A stretch of 64,000 bases of DNA. Origin: Acidobacteriota bacterium (GTDB taxonomy: Bacteria; Acidobacteriota; Terriglobia; Bryobacterales; UBA6623). The first letter of the stretch is position 1, and each line of letters begins with the position of its first letter. Positions 42,856 to 53,200 of the stretch are shown piece by piece. The notes under the pieces were generated by a model. It had not been told where the DNA came from and searched no databases. It saw only the letters and a list, made by a program, of their open reading frames with translations. Location of the stretch: positions 310,001 through 374,000 of the forward strand of contig WGMB01000007.1 of assembly GCA_016125275.1 (NCBI GenBank), given 5' to 3'. A program made the translations under genes and the position numbers.

Positions 42856-45636
42856 TCATTGTCCAACCACCACCTGCACCTTCAGCGCCTTCTGGTCTTC
42901 CACGGTAGCTGAGACGTCAATCGCACCCTGCGAGCCAATGGCAGCCGGAAGGAGAATGTTCAACTGCACTACCCCGGAAACGAGCCCTGGCGCCTGACCA
43001 GCATAAAGCAACTCGGCTTCTTGATTTCCCACCATGACCTTGGGTTCATAGACAAGGGGGGCTAAAGACGATTGCGTGATGCGGCCGTCAACCTGTGGCG
43101 ATTCGAATGGCCCGAATCCCGTTCCAAAAAGAACGATGATGGACCCGAGCGGCGCTGGATTCAGCGGGCTATTGACGGAGCCATCCTGATTGAGCGCCGC
43201 GGCCAGACCCGTTCCGGAGGAGTCGGCGGTGAAGAAAGCCGGCGACGCCTCATTGAGCGAGGTAGGCGTGGGGGCTGATCGAATCCCATCGCGTTCCACA
43301 ACCAGGTCCACCAAAGGTCCAAATGGCTGCGTCGGACTGAGATTGAGGCTGCGCCACACCGGCGCGTTCCACGGCACGATCCCGCCGATTTGCCCCTCCG
43401 CCACAAAGATCAGCGGCGCAGGCTCGCCGTTGATCAGCACCCTCGTCCCGGCAATCTCAGTAGGAAATGAACCGCCAGACAACTGAGCCGTCTCGATCTG
43501 CTCCGGCCCCAGCCCCTGACCGAACACCGAAAAAATTGCGCCCGGAGCGGCGGCCGTTTGGAAGCTAGCTCCATTGAGCAATCCGTGGAGTGCGATCTGC
43601 GGCCCATCATCGGCTGGGCAATCGGCGACGTTGCGGATGCGACGCAATAACTTATCCCCATCGTCCCCAATGAGCAGATCGCCGTCGGTTGTGACCGCGA
43701 GGGATGTAATGGCCCCGAACAGCCCGTCCGACGAAGCGTTCCCCGCGCCTGCGTCCGTGCTTGGAAAGACGGCGGCTACCGAGTGGCGTCGCCCGGCCGC
43801 GTCCAACCGGTAGAGGCGTTGACGCGCGTAGTCGGGCGCGTACACGTCGCCGTTCGGATGCTGGACAACCGCAACAGAAGCCGAAAAGAATCCCGCCCAT
43901 CCGGGCCGCGGATATTCCCGCCGTCCGTCCGGCGGAAACGCCCAAAGATCTGCATTGGAATTGATCCCGAAGATGACAAGAAGCTCATCATCGAGGGTAG
44001 TCGCAAACGCGGTCACGTCATCGTAGAAGTTTCCACTCGGGTCCCGAATCGGCAAACTTTCGATCATGCCGTCCGGTCGGATACGGCGAACCCGTTGGAT
44101 GGGGCTAGCCTTCAGGCGCTCTCCCACGTAGATATTGCCCAACGAGTCCGCCACAACACCCTCGGTCTGGGGTATGGTGGCGTCCCGAGCCGGCCCGCCG
44201 TCACCGCAATTGGCGTCACGGCCAGGGCAGCGGGAGGCGGAGAGTCCTTGCCCGGCAACGCGGTAGAGCGTCCCATCCGACTCGATGCGCCAGACTCGGT
44301 CCCGGCGCTCGGTGTAGAGCACGCGAGCCTGGGCATCAAGGGCGACCCCGCTAGGTTGGGCCCCTGCTACCAGGGCCGGCATCCCTTCGTCGCTCGGGTC
44401 CGCGTAATCCCCTGTCCCTGCAACGCGCTGCATGACCCCGTCCGGGCCAATCTTGCGAATACGAAAAAATGAACCGTCGGCGTAGTAGACCGCGCCATCG
44501 GGACCCGCGGCTATTCCTTCGATCGAGCCGACCACGGCGTTTCGCGCCGGGCCTCCGTCGCCGCGAGCGCCGGTGAGTCCCGAGCCGGCGAACAACTCAA
44601 GAGCGCCGCCATCTGGAACCACAAACAGTTGGCTCCAGTCGATGTAGAAAATCTGGGCGCTCGGGCCCACGGTCAGGTTCGAAGCCGTTCGTCGATCTGG
44701 CAGCAGCGCCGCCGTCTCGAGCACACCGTCAAGGGGCAACCGACGGATCGCCTCGTACTCGGGCCAGTAGAGTCGGTCTTGATCGTCTATCGCCAACGCA
44801 TTCACGTTGGCGAGCGCGATCTCTTCCCGTGGAGTCCCTACGGGACTTTGGCCGAAGGTCCCCCCCACGAAGGTATCTATCATCCCGTCTGCATCTACGG
44901 TACGAATCCGGTCATTCTCGCGATCAAGAATATAGACAACGTTACTGGAGTCTGTCACTAGGGCTCCGGGGTTGTAGAGCAGCGCCTCGGCTGCGGGGCC
45001 GCCGTCCCCGCTAAAGAACGGACCCGGGAGGCCGGCGTGGTTCCTCCCGGCGAACAAAGAGATTCGCCCGTCCAACCCGATACGGAAAACCTGGTGCCCA
45101 AAGCCGGTTGAGAGATAGAGGATTCCTCTCGAATCCACCGCCAGCCCGGTATGCAAGCTCAAAGACGTTTCGGTCGCCAGGGCGCCGCTTTCGATCACGC
45201 CTACACTGCCGTTCCCAGCCACGGTCTGGATGATCCCGTCGGTGGCAACGCGCCGGATGCGGCGCTCATCGGCAAAGTAGAGTGAGCCATCGGGTCCGAA
45301 GGCTATTGGACCGGGTTGACTCAAAACAGCCTCGGCGGCCGGGCCGCCATCGCCGCTGAAGCCCCGCTGGCCTGTGCCGGCAAAGGTGCGAATGATTCCG
45401 TCGCTTCCCACGCGGCGAATCACGCGATGGCCGGGGTCGGAAATGTACACGGCGCCATCCGGGCCCACCCCAACATCCACAGGGGCGACCAGCTCGGCTA
45501 GGGCGGTCGGTCCACCATCGCCGGGCGGCGGCCCCTGAAAGTCTCCGGCGATCGTTTCGACCAAGCAGGATTGCGCGAACGCCGCGCAAGGCGCAGTGAT
45601 AGCGAGCAAGAAGCACAGAAGAACACGAAATAACAT
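42856..45636 (-). CDS. Secreted NHL-repeat protein with Solibacter-type C-terminal domain
   Basis: Signal peptide; repeated GDGGPAxxAxLxxPxxxAxxPDGxxYxAD...IRRxxxDGxI..AG; C-term LLNGASFQTAAAPGAIFSVFGQGLGPEQ...GFGPFESP. Confidence 0.85.
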   Translation of the reverse strand: MLFRVLLCFLLAITAPCAAFAQSCLVETIAGDFQGPPPGDGGPTALAELVAPVDVGVGPDGAVYISDPGHRVIRRVGSDGIIRTFAGTGQRGFSGDGGPAAEAVLSQPGPIAFGPDGSLYFADERRIRRVATDGIIQTVAGNGSVGVIESGALATETSLSLHTGLAVDSRGILYLSTGFGHQVFRIGLDGRISLFAGRNHAGLPGPFFSGDGGPAAEALLYNPGALVTDSSNVVYILDRENDRIRTVDADGMIDTFVGGTFGQSPVGTPREEIALANVNALAIDDQDRLYWPEYEAIRRLPLDGVLETAALLPDRRTASNLTVGPSAQIFYIDWSQLFVVPDGGALELFAGSGLTGARGDGGPARNAVVGSIEGIAAGPDGAVYYADGSFFRIRKIGPDGVMQRVAGTGDYADPSDEGMPALVAGAQPSGVALDAQARVLYTERRDRVWRIESDGTLYRVAGQGLSASRCPGRDANCGDGGPARDATIPQTEGVVADSLGNIYVGERLKASPIQRVRRIRPDGMIESLPIRDPSGNFYDDVTAFATTLDDELLVIFGINSNADLWAFPPDGRREYPRPGWAGFFSASVAVVQHPNGDVYAPDYARQRLYRLDAAGRRHSVAAVFPSTDAGAGNASSDGLFGAITSLAVTTDGDLLIGDDGDKLLRRIRNVADCPADDGPQIALHGLLNGASFQTAAAPGAIFSVFGQGLGPEQIETAQLSGGSFPTEIAGTRVLINGEPAPLIFVAEGQIGGIVPWNAPVWRSLNLSPTQPFGPLVDLVVERDGIRSAPTPTSLNEASPAFFTADSSGTGLAAALNQDGSVNSPLNPAPLGSIIVLFGTGFGPFESPQVDGRITQSSLAPLVYEPKVMVGNQEAELLYAGQAPGLVSGVVQLNILLPAAIGSQGAIDVSATVEDQKALKVQVVVGQ

Positions 45637-45762
45637 TGGAAGCCCCTTCGAACAAAAAACAACGCACTGCTACTTCGACTGAGGGACATGACCTCGGCGA
45701 CAGACAGTCGTCCCACTCCGTTGGCTTCGGCAGTCCGGTCAGCCGCCCGGCTCGAGCCGCCG

Positions 45763-46554
45763 CTACTTCGCCCCTTCCAGCTTCAGCATGGCCTCGGCGT
45801 AGCGCTTGCCCAGCTCGCGGGCCGACGCCGAATCGAGGTGCACGCCGTCGGGGCGGGCCGTAAAGCCTTCCGCCGTCACGTACGCTGTGTGGGGCAGGCG
45901 CTCGGGCAGGTGCGCGATGGCGGCGTTGATCTCCGCCGCGCCCGGGCTCTTTTCGTAGTAGAACTCCGCCAGTTGGGCCGCCACGAACGGCAGGTCGGGC
46001 TGTCGAAATTCCTTGCGGAAGCGTTGGACCAGGTCGACCAGGGCGTCCTCATACTCGGCCGTGTAGTCCTTGCTGTCGGACTCGCCCTGGTGCCAGATGA
46101 TGCCGTGGAGCTCGCCGCCTTCGAGCGCCAGCACGCGGAAGGTGCGTGAAAGAGCGTCGTCCCAGGGCGGCGACTGCGTGCCCTCGTGCATGGCGCGGTG
46201 CTGCCAGGCGCGGATGGAGCTGCCGCCGGCGGCGGCCGGGATCAGGCCGATGCGGACGTTCGGCTCGGCCTCGGCCATGGCGCGCCCGAAGGCGAAGCCC
46301 GGCCCGACGCCGACGATGTCCGGCTTGTCGAAGTGCAAGGGCTCCTTGGCGGGGCCCCACTCCATGGCGGAATTGAGCGCGAACACGCGCGGGACCGGGG
46401 TGCTGTCGATCTCCTCGACCGTGCCGCGCCCGGCCATGTTGGATTGGCCGGCGAGCAGGTAGAGATGCAGCGGCGGTTCGGCCGCCTGTTCGGGAGCGGG
46501 CGCGCCGGCGCAGCCGGCCAGCAGGAGCAAGAGGAAAATGCCGAGGTTTCGCAC
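45763..46554 (-). CDS. Sialate O-acetylesterase-like SGNH hydrolase
   Basis: Lipoprotein-like signal LLLLAGCAG; HLYLLAGQSNMAGRG, IIWHQGESDSKD. Confidence 0.85.
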   Translation of the reverse strand: MRNLGIFLLLLLAGCAGAPAPEQAAEPPLHLYLLAGQSNMAGRGTVEEIDSTPVPRVFALNSAMEWGPAKEPLHFDKPDIVGVGPGFAFGRAMAEAEPNVRIGLIPAAAGGSSIRAWQHRAMHEGTQSPPWDDALSRTFRVLALEGGELHGIIWHQGESDSKDYTAEYEDALVDLVQRFRKEFRQPDLPFVAAQLAEFYYEKSPGAAEINAAIAHLPERLPHTAYVTAEGFTARPDGVHLDSASARELGKRYAEAMLKLEGAK

Positions 46555-46586
46555 GCGGCTAGGTTAGCGAAAACCCGGCGCAGGAT

Positions 46587-47873
46587 TCAGGCTTTGCGGT
46601 TGTCCCGCTCGAAATCCCACTCGATGACCTTCCGCTCGCGCACCGAAGCGTTCACCATGTGGGCGCAGGCCGCGGCGCGGTGGCCGGCCCAGACGTCTTC
46701 CACCGGCTGCTCGCGGGTGCGGATCGACGAGATCCAATTGCCCAGGTGCAGCCGCGTTTCGCCGATCGAGCGCTCGCGAAACTCCTCCGGCTCGGGCGCC
46801 TCCACGCGCTCGGACTCCTCAGGGTGCTTCCGCTCGTACTCGTCCTGCAAGGCGCTGGGCCACGACTCCACGATCCAGCCGTTGTTGTCCCGCGCCACGT
46901 CCTTGCGCAGCTCGTAGCCCACGTAGCCCAGCGAGATGGCGCCTTCGGTCCCCAGGAAGTCGAAGCCGTAGCCGCCGCTGCTGTTGTTGAACGTGGAGCT
47001 GAGGTTGACGGTAAAGCCTTCCGGGTAGCGCAGGATGGCGTTGAGCGTGTCCGGCACGTTGCGGCTCTCCTTCCAGCGGTAGAGCTCGCCGGAAGCGAAA
47101 ACGTCCGCCGGGGCTTTGGCGTTCATCACGTAGTGGATGGTGGTCGTCAGGTGCACGAACAGGTCGGTGGCGATGCCGCCGGAGTAGTCCTGGTAGCAGC
47201 GCCAGCGGAAGAAGCGCTCCAGGTTGAACGGGCGCTCCGGCGCGGAGCCCAAAAAAAGCTCCCAGTCGACGGTTTCCGGCGAGGCGTCGGGCGGGATGGG
47301 GTAGATCCAGGCGCCGGAGGCCGAGTTGCGGTTGTAGTAGGCGCGGATCATCGTCACGCGGCCCAACTGGCCGGACTGCACGATCTCGCGGACCTTCTGC
47401 TGGGTCTTGGTGCTGATCCCCTGGCTGCCGACTTGCAGGATCTTGCCGGTTCGCTCGACGGCCTTGGCGATCTCCAGGCCCTCGTCGATGGCCCAGGTCA
47501 GCGGCTTCTCGCAGTAGACGTCCTTGCCGGCCTCCATCGCCTCGATCACCTGCTTGGCGTGCCAGTGGTCGGGCGAGGCCACCACGACGGCGTCCACAGA
47601 GGGGTCGGCGAGGATGGCCTGGTAGGAGTCGGCGATCTTGGCGCGGCCTCCGGTGCGCTCCACGGCGCGTTCCAGGCGGCCCTTGTAGCCGTCGAACACT
47701 GAGACGATCTCGGTCCCCTGCGTTTTGAGCAGGCCGTTCATCAACTGGTGGGCGCGGGCGCCGCAGCCGATCATGCCGATCGCGACGCGGTTGGACGGGG
47801 CGGCTGAGAGAGCGGAGGTCGCCAGAGCGCCGGCTCCGGCGAGGAAAGTACGACGGGAAACGAAATCAGACAT
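46587..47873 (-). CDS. Gfo/Idh/MocA family oxidoreductase with Tat signal
   Basis: SRRTFLAGAGALATSALSA; VAIGMIGCGARAHQLM...VVVASPDHWHAKQVIEAMEAGKDVYCEKPLTW. Confidence 0.92.
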   Translation of the reverse strand: MSDFVSRRTFLAGAGALATSALSAAPSNRVAIGMIGCGARAHQLMNGLLKTQGTEIVSVFDGYKGRLERAVERTGGRAKIADSYQAILADPSVDAVVVASPDHWHAKQVIEAMEAGKDVYCEKPLTWAIDEGLEIAKAVERTGKILQVGSQGISTKTQQKVREIVQSGQLGRVTMIRAYYNRNSASGAWIYPIPPDASPETVDWELFLGSAPERPFNLERFFRWRCYQDYSGGIATDLFVHLTTTIHYVMNAKAPADVFASGELYRWKESRNVPDTLNAILRYPEGFTVNLSSTFNNSSGGYGFDFLGTEGAISLGYVGYELRKDVARDNNGWIVESWPSALQDEYERKHPEESERVEAPEPEEFRERSIGETRLHLGNWISSIRTREQPVEDVWAGHRAAACAHMVNASVRERKVIEWDFERDNRKA

Positions 47874-47942
47874 GGGAACGCTCGAATTCTAGCAATGCGG
47901 GTTCTTTGCCCGGAACCCATCTTTGGTATTCTCACCGCTGCC

Positions 47943-49349
47943 ATGCGGTTTCTTCTGTTTGCTTTCGCTCTGCTGGCCGGTTCGGCCTCGGCCCGCATCA
48001 ACGTGCTCTTGATCACGGCCGACGATCTGGGCCTGCAGACCTCGAGCTACGGAGAGACGCTGATCCGAACGCCGGAGATGGACGCTCTGGCCGCCTCGGG
48101 CGTGCAGTTCGACATCGCCTACGTGGCGCAGGCTTCCTGCTCGCCCTCCCGCAGCGCCATGTTCACCGGGCTGTACCCGCACGCGAACGGACAGTACGGG
48201 CTCACGCCGGGCACGGGCTACTCGCTGCATCCCCACCTGCGCGATAAGACCATCCCGGCGCTGCTCAAGCCCGCCGGCTACCGCACCGGTCTGATCGGCA
48301 AGCTGCACGTGGCGCCGGAGGAGACGTTCCCGTTCGACTTCCGGCCCAAGATCAACATGCGCGTGGTGCGCGACGTGGCCGCCGAGGCCAAGAAGTTCTG
48401 GAGCCAGGGCGGCGACGAGCCGTTCTTCCTGATGGTCAACTACACCGACCCGCACGCCTACCGCGAGAACCAGCAGTCGAGCGAGTGGTCGTTCCCGCGG
48501 CAGGTGGACGGGCTGCCGGTGAACCCGATCGACCCGGGGCCGACCACGCTGTTCGGCTTTCAGCGGCTCGACACGCCCGAGCAGAGGGTGCGCACGGCGA
48601 ACTACTACAACACCGTGCTGCGGCTGGACGCCGGCGTGGGGATGCTGATGGACGAGCTGGAGGCGACGGGCAAGGCCGACGAGACCCTGGTGATCTTTTT
48701 GGGCGACCACGGGCCGCCGTTCGCGCGCGGCAAGACGACGGTGTATGAATCGGGCCTGCGGGTGCCGTTCCTGGTGCGCTGGCCGGGCGTGTCGAAGCCG
48801 ATGCGGAGCCCGGCGATGGTGTCCGCGGTGGACATTCTGCCGACGATCCTCGACGCCGCCGGGCTGCCGGCGCCGGGGCTGCTGCAGGGCCGCTCGCTGC
48901 GGCCGGTGATCGAAAAGATCGACGCGCCGTGGCGGCAGTTCCTGGTCGGCGAGTTCCACTACCACGGGGCCGAGCCGTTCTATCCAAGGCGGGCGATCCG
49001 GGATCGCCGCTGGAAGCTGATTCACAATCCGCGCGCCGGCGAGGAAAAACCCAATCCAGTGATCGACGGTGATCCGGCTTACCAGCTTTCCCGGCTGCCG
49101 CAGTTCGACGGCTCGGCGGCCCGGGCGGCGTTCGATGTGTTCGCCGACCCGCCGGAGTACGAGCTCTACGACCTGAAGGCCGACCCGGATGAGTTTCGGA
49201 ACCTGTCGGACGAGCCGACGCTGGCTTCGGTGAAGGAGCGGCTGGCGCAGGCGCTGCGGGAGTGGCAGTTCGCCACCGCCGACCCGTTTGCGGACAAGGC
49301 GTTCATCGACGAGATGGCCCGCAAGGGCGCGCCGGCGACCTGGAAGTAG
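47943..49349 (+). CDS. Sulfatase (Cys-type, formylglycine-dependent family)
   Basis: INVLLITADDLGLQTSSYG; CSPSRSAMFTGLYPHANGQYG (C-x-P-S-R); signal peptide; ORF extends upstream to 47895. Confidence 0.92.
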   Translation: MRFLLFAFALLAGSASARINVLLITADDLGLQTSSYGETLIRTPEMDALAASGVQFDIAYVAQASCSPSRSAMFTGLYPHANGQYGLTPGTGYSLHPHLRDKTIPALLKPAGYRTGLIGKLHVAPEETFPFDFRPKINMRVVRDVAAEAKKFWSQGGDEPFFLMVNYTDPHAYRENQQSSEWSFPRQVDGLPVNPIDPGPTTLFGFQRLDTPEQRVRTANYYNTVLRLDAGVGMLMDELEATGKADETLVIFLGDHGPPFARGKTTVYESGLRVPFLVRWPGVSKPMRSPAMVSAVDILPTILDAAGLPAPGLLQGRSLRPVIEKIDAPWRQFLVGEFHYHGAEPFYPRRAIRDRRWKLIHNPRAGEEKPNPVIDGDPAYQLSRLPQFDGSAARAAFDVFADPPEYELYDLKADPDEFRNLSDEPTLASVKERLAQALREWQFATADPFADKAFIDEMARKGAPATWK

Positions 49350-49437
49350 GCAGCCCTGCAAGGGGACGGCCGGACAGGAATGTCCGGCCCCACGGAGGCT
49401 GCGCTCCTGGTGGAGACGGGCATTCTTGCCCGTCTTC

Positions 49438-50151
49438 TCAGTGGTCCAGCTTGCGAACCCAGAGGTTGCGGAAGCGCATGGCCGTTTCAGCCACCTGCGG
49501 GTGGACGTGGGCCTGCAACAGGATCGGGCCGGGCTTGCAGGGGTCGAAAGGCTCCTTCAGGCCGCCGGGCGTGGGGCCTTGGAGCTCGAAGTGGTCCTGC
49601 ACGAGCACGCCGTTATGCAGAATCGTCATCGAGCCGGGGCCGATGATGTGTCCGCCGTAGCACTTGGGCGCGCGGTAGATGATGTCGTAGGTCTGCCACT
49701 GCTCCGGCGGACGGCTGGCGTTGACCAGCGGGGCGGACTGCTTGTAGATGGCCGAAGCCGAACCGTCGGCGTAGGTGGGGTTGTTGTAGGAGTCCAGCAC
49801 CTGCACCTCGTAGCGGCCCTGCACGTAGACGCCGGAGTTGCCGCGCGCTTGGCCGGTGGCCTCGCGCTGGTCGGGCGTGGCGAACTCCACGTGGATCTGG
49901 GCGCTGCCGAAGGTCTCCTTGGTCAGGATGTTGCCCGATTCGGTGTTGCAGACCATTTCGCCGTTCTTGACGGTCCACTTGGCGGGCGCGCCGTCGGCTT
50001 GCTGCCACCCGGAGAGGTCCTTGCCGTTGAACAGCACCACGGCGTCGGACGGCGGCTTGCCGGGGCCTCCGGGGTCGACCGCGACCGGCTGCGGCAGCTC
50101 GGCCGCACCCAGGGCGGCCGCCAGAACGAGGAGTCCGAGGCAGGCTTTCAT
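49438..50151 (-). CDS. DUF1080 (3-keto-disaccharide hydrolase-like) family protein
   Basis: Signal peptide; VVLFNGKDLSGWQQADGAPAKWTVKNGEMVCNTESGNILTKETFGSAQIHVEFATP...GNSGVYVQGRYEVQVLDSY. Confidence 0.9.
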   Translation of the reverse strand: MKACLGLLVLAAALGAAELPQPVAVDPGGPGKPPSDAVVLFNGKDLSGWQQADGAPAKWTVKNGEMVCNTESGNILTKETFGSAQIHVEFATPDQREATGQARGNSGVYVQGRYEVQVLDSYNNPTYADGSASAIYKQSAPLVNASRPPEQWQTYDIIYRAPKCYGGHIIGPGSMTILHNGVLVQDHFELQGPTPGGLKEPFDPCKPGPILLQAHVHPQVAETAMRFRNLWVRKLDH

Positions 50152-50239
50152 CGCAGCGGATCGTAGCATACGAGCCGTTTTTACCGCGACTTTACAGGCT
50201 CCCGCTAACAACCGGTCGCCGGGGTCGCCTAACGGTTCA

Positions 50240-53200
50240 ATGCTCTCCCGCATTTCGCTTCTCCTTTCGCTGTTCGGGGCCATGGCCTGGGCGATCGAGC
50301 ACCGCGGCACGGTCCGGGCGGGCGACGGTCCCGCGCCGGGCGCGGGCGTGACGGCGACGGCGGGCGACCGGAAGCTGACGACCTACACCGACGCCGAGGG
50401 CCGCTACGCCTTTACGGACCTGCCGGAGGGCGAATGGACCTTGCGGGTGGAGCTGTTCGGCTTTGAGCCGGCCGAGCGCACGATCGCCGCCGGCGCCGCC
50501 GAGCCGACCGTGTGGACGCTCGAGCTGGCGCCTCCCCCAAGCGCCGCCCCGAAAGCGTCCGGCGCTCCGGAGCGTCCCGCCGCCCGCGGCCGACGCCGCG
50601 AAGACGCGGGCGCAGCCCCGGCCGCCGGCCCTGCGGCCGGAGGCGCCGGGCGAGGCCGCTTCGCGCAGGTGCAGGTGAGCCAAGTCGAAACACAGATCCA
50701 GCAGCTCGAGCAGCAGGCCTTGGCGCAGGACCCCTTTGTGGCCCAGCAGATGGCGCAAGGCGCCAATGAATCCTTTCTGGTCAACGGCAGCCTCAGCGCC
50801 GGCCTGAACGCACCGGCCTTCCAGGGGCCGGGAGGCTTCCCCGGCGGACCGGGGGGCTTCTCAGGCGGCTTCGACGGCCCCGGGGGAGTCGGCGCGCAGG
50901 CGCCCGGCGATCCCTTCAGCCAGGGCCGCAACGGCGAGCCCTCGCTCTCCGCCGATGCCGGTCCCGGACCGGGCGGCTTTGGGGGAGGCGGCTTTGGCGG
51001 TCCCGGAGGCCCCGGCGGCGGATTCGGAGGCGGGCGGGGACCGGGCGGCGGCGGTCCCGGCGGGCGCGGACCCGGGGCGGGACCAGGCGGCGGTCGAGGC
51101 CCCGGCGCCGACGGACGCCGGCCGGACCCCGAACGCGTCGCCGAGTTCATGCGCCGCCGCCGCAACATGGTGTTCGGCAACCGTTCCAACCGCGGCCGGC
51201 CCTCGATGAGGGGCTCGCTGGACTGGAACTTCGGCAACTCCGCGCTGGACGCCCGCCCGTTTTCGCTGACCGGCGAGAAGATCCAAAAGCCTTCCTACGC
51301 CCAAAACCGCTTCGGCGCGACGATCGGCGGCCCGCTGCGCATCCCCAAGCTGATCGACGACTCGAAGACGTTCTTGTTTCTGAGCTACCGCGGCTCGCGG
51401 TCGCGCAACGGCCAGACGCTGTTCGCCACGTTGCCCAGCGCCCTCGAGCGCGCCGGAGACTTCTCGCAGTCGGTGAACAACGTCTCGATCTTCGACCCCG
51501 CCACCGGCGAAGCCTTCCCGAATCAGCTCGTGCCGGCCTCGCGCATCGACCCGGCGGCGATCGGGCTGCAGAGCTACATCCCGCTGCCGAATCTGCCCGG
51601 GCAGGTCCGCAACTACCAGTTCGTCGCCTCGATTCCGAACAACTCCGACAACTTCTCGGCGCGGTTGATGCGCAGCGTCAGCGACAAGGACCGGCTGGCG
51701 CTCTCCTACAGCTTGCAGACGCGCAACAGCCAGGCGATCCAACTGTTCGGCTTCCGCGACTCTTCGTCGGGCAAGGGCCAGAACGCCAATCTCTCCTGGA
51801 CGCGCAACGTCTCGCCCAACGTCGTCGCGACCGTGCGGGTCGGCTACAGCCGCGACCGCAACGAGACGCTGCCGTACTTCGCCTACGGCGAGGATGTTGC
51901 CGGACGGCTGGGCATCACCGGGACTTCGGACAACCCCGTCAACTACGGGCCGCCGAATCTGTCGTTCACGAACTTCGGCAACCTCAACGACGGCTCGCCT
52001 TCGCTGCGGGCCAACCAGACGTTTTCCGTCACGCCGGGAGTGACGCTGGTTCGCGGCGACCACAACATCTCCCTCGGGGCTGATTTCCGGCAGTTGCAGC
52101 GCAACTCGATCGCCGAACCCAACGGCCGCGGCTCGTTCACGTTCTCGGGCGTGGGCACCAGCCAGTACGCCGCCGACGGCCGCGTCGTCCCCAACACCGG
52201 CTCGGACTACGCGGACTTCCTGCTGGGGATGCCGCAGTCGAGCTCCATCCGCTTCGGCAACCCCGATACCTACTTCCGGGCCAATGCCGCCAACGTCTAT
52301 GCGCAGGACGACTGGCGCATCGCCCCGAACTTCTCGCTCAACGCCGGCCTCCGCTGGGAGTATCAGCCGCCTTTCCACGAAAAGTACGACCGGCTGGCCA
52401 ACCTGGACGTAGCGCCGTACTTCACCGCCGTGGAGGCCGTGCGGCCGGGACAGTCAGGCAGCTACACCGGCGTCTTTCCACGCGGGCTGATCCAGTCCGA
52501 CAAGAACAACTGGGCGCCGCGCATCGGACTGGCCTGGAAGCCGCAGGCCAAGGAGTCACTGACGGTGCGGGCCGGCTACGGCCTCTACTACAACGGCTCG
52601 GTCTACAACCAAGCCGTCTCGCAGTTGGCTCAGCAACCGCCGTTCGCCGTGACGACCACGCTGATTTCGAGCGTCGACGGCCAACTCACCCTGGCCGACG
52701 GCTTCGCCTCCTATCCGGCCACCGACATCACCAACACCTACGCGGTGGCCCGCAACTACGTGGTCGGCTACGCCCAAACCTGGAACCTCTCGGTGCAGCG
52801 CAGCCTGCCTTGGGACTTGGTGCTGGAGGTGGGCTACCTGGGGACCAAGGGCACGAGGCTGGACATCCAGCGCTCGCCCAACCGCACGATCGAAGGCGAG
52901 GACCGCCAGATCTCCAACGCCGTCGGCTTCTTGTACGACAGCTCCGAGGGCAACTCGATCTTCCACGCCGGGCAGGCGCGGCTGGTGCGTCGCTTCCGCG
53001 GCGGCCTGTCGTTCAACTCGACCTATCAGTGGGCCAAGTCGATCGACAATGTCTCGACCTTCGGCGGGGGCGGGGCCGTGGTGGCGCAGAATGACCGGAA
53101 CCTGAGCGCGGAGCGGGGCCGCTCGAGCTTCGATGTGCGGCACACGTTCAACACCGGCTGGGTCTGGACCTCGCCGATCGGGCAAGGCTTCGGGCCGCAG

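Noticed and set aside
42451-42912. Small ORFs in the 42.4-42.9 kb gap
   Set aside because: No SD, no recognisable domain, composition follows the hairpins; treated as non-coding
45636-45863. Small plus ORFs upstream of the NHL-repeat gene
   Set aside because: Overlap start or end of supported minus genes; no domain
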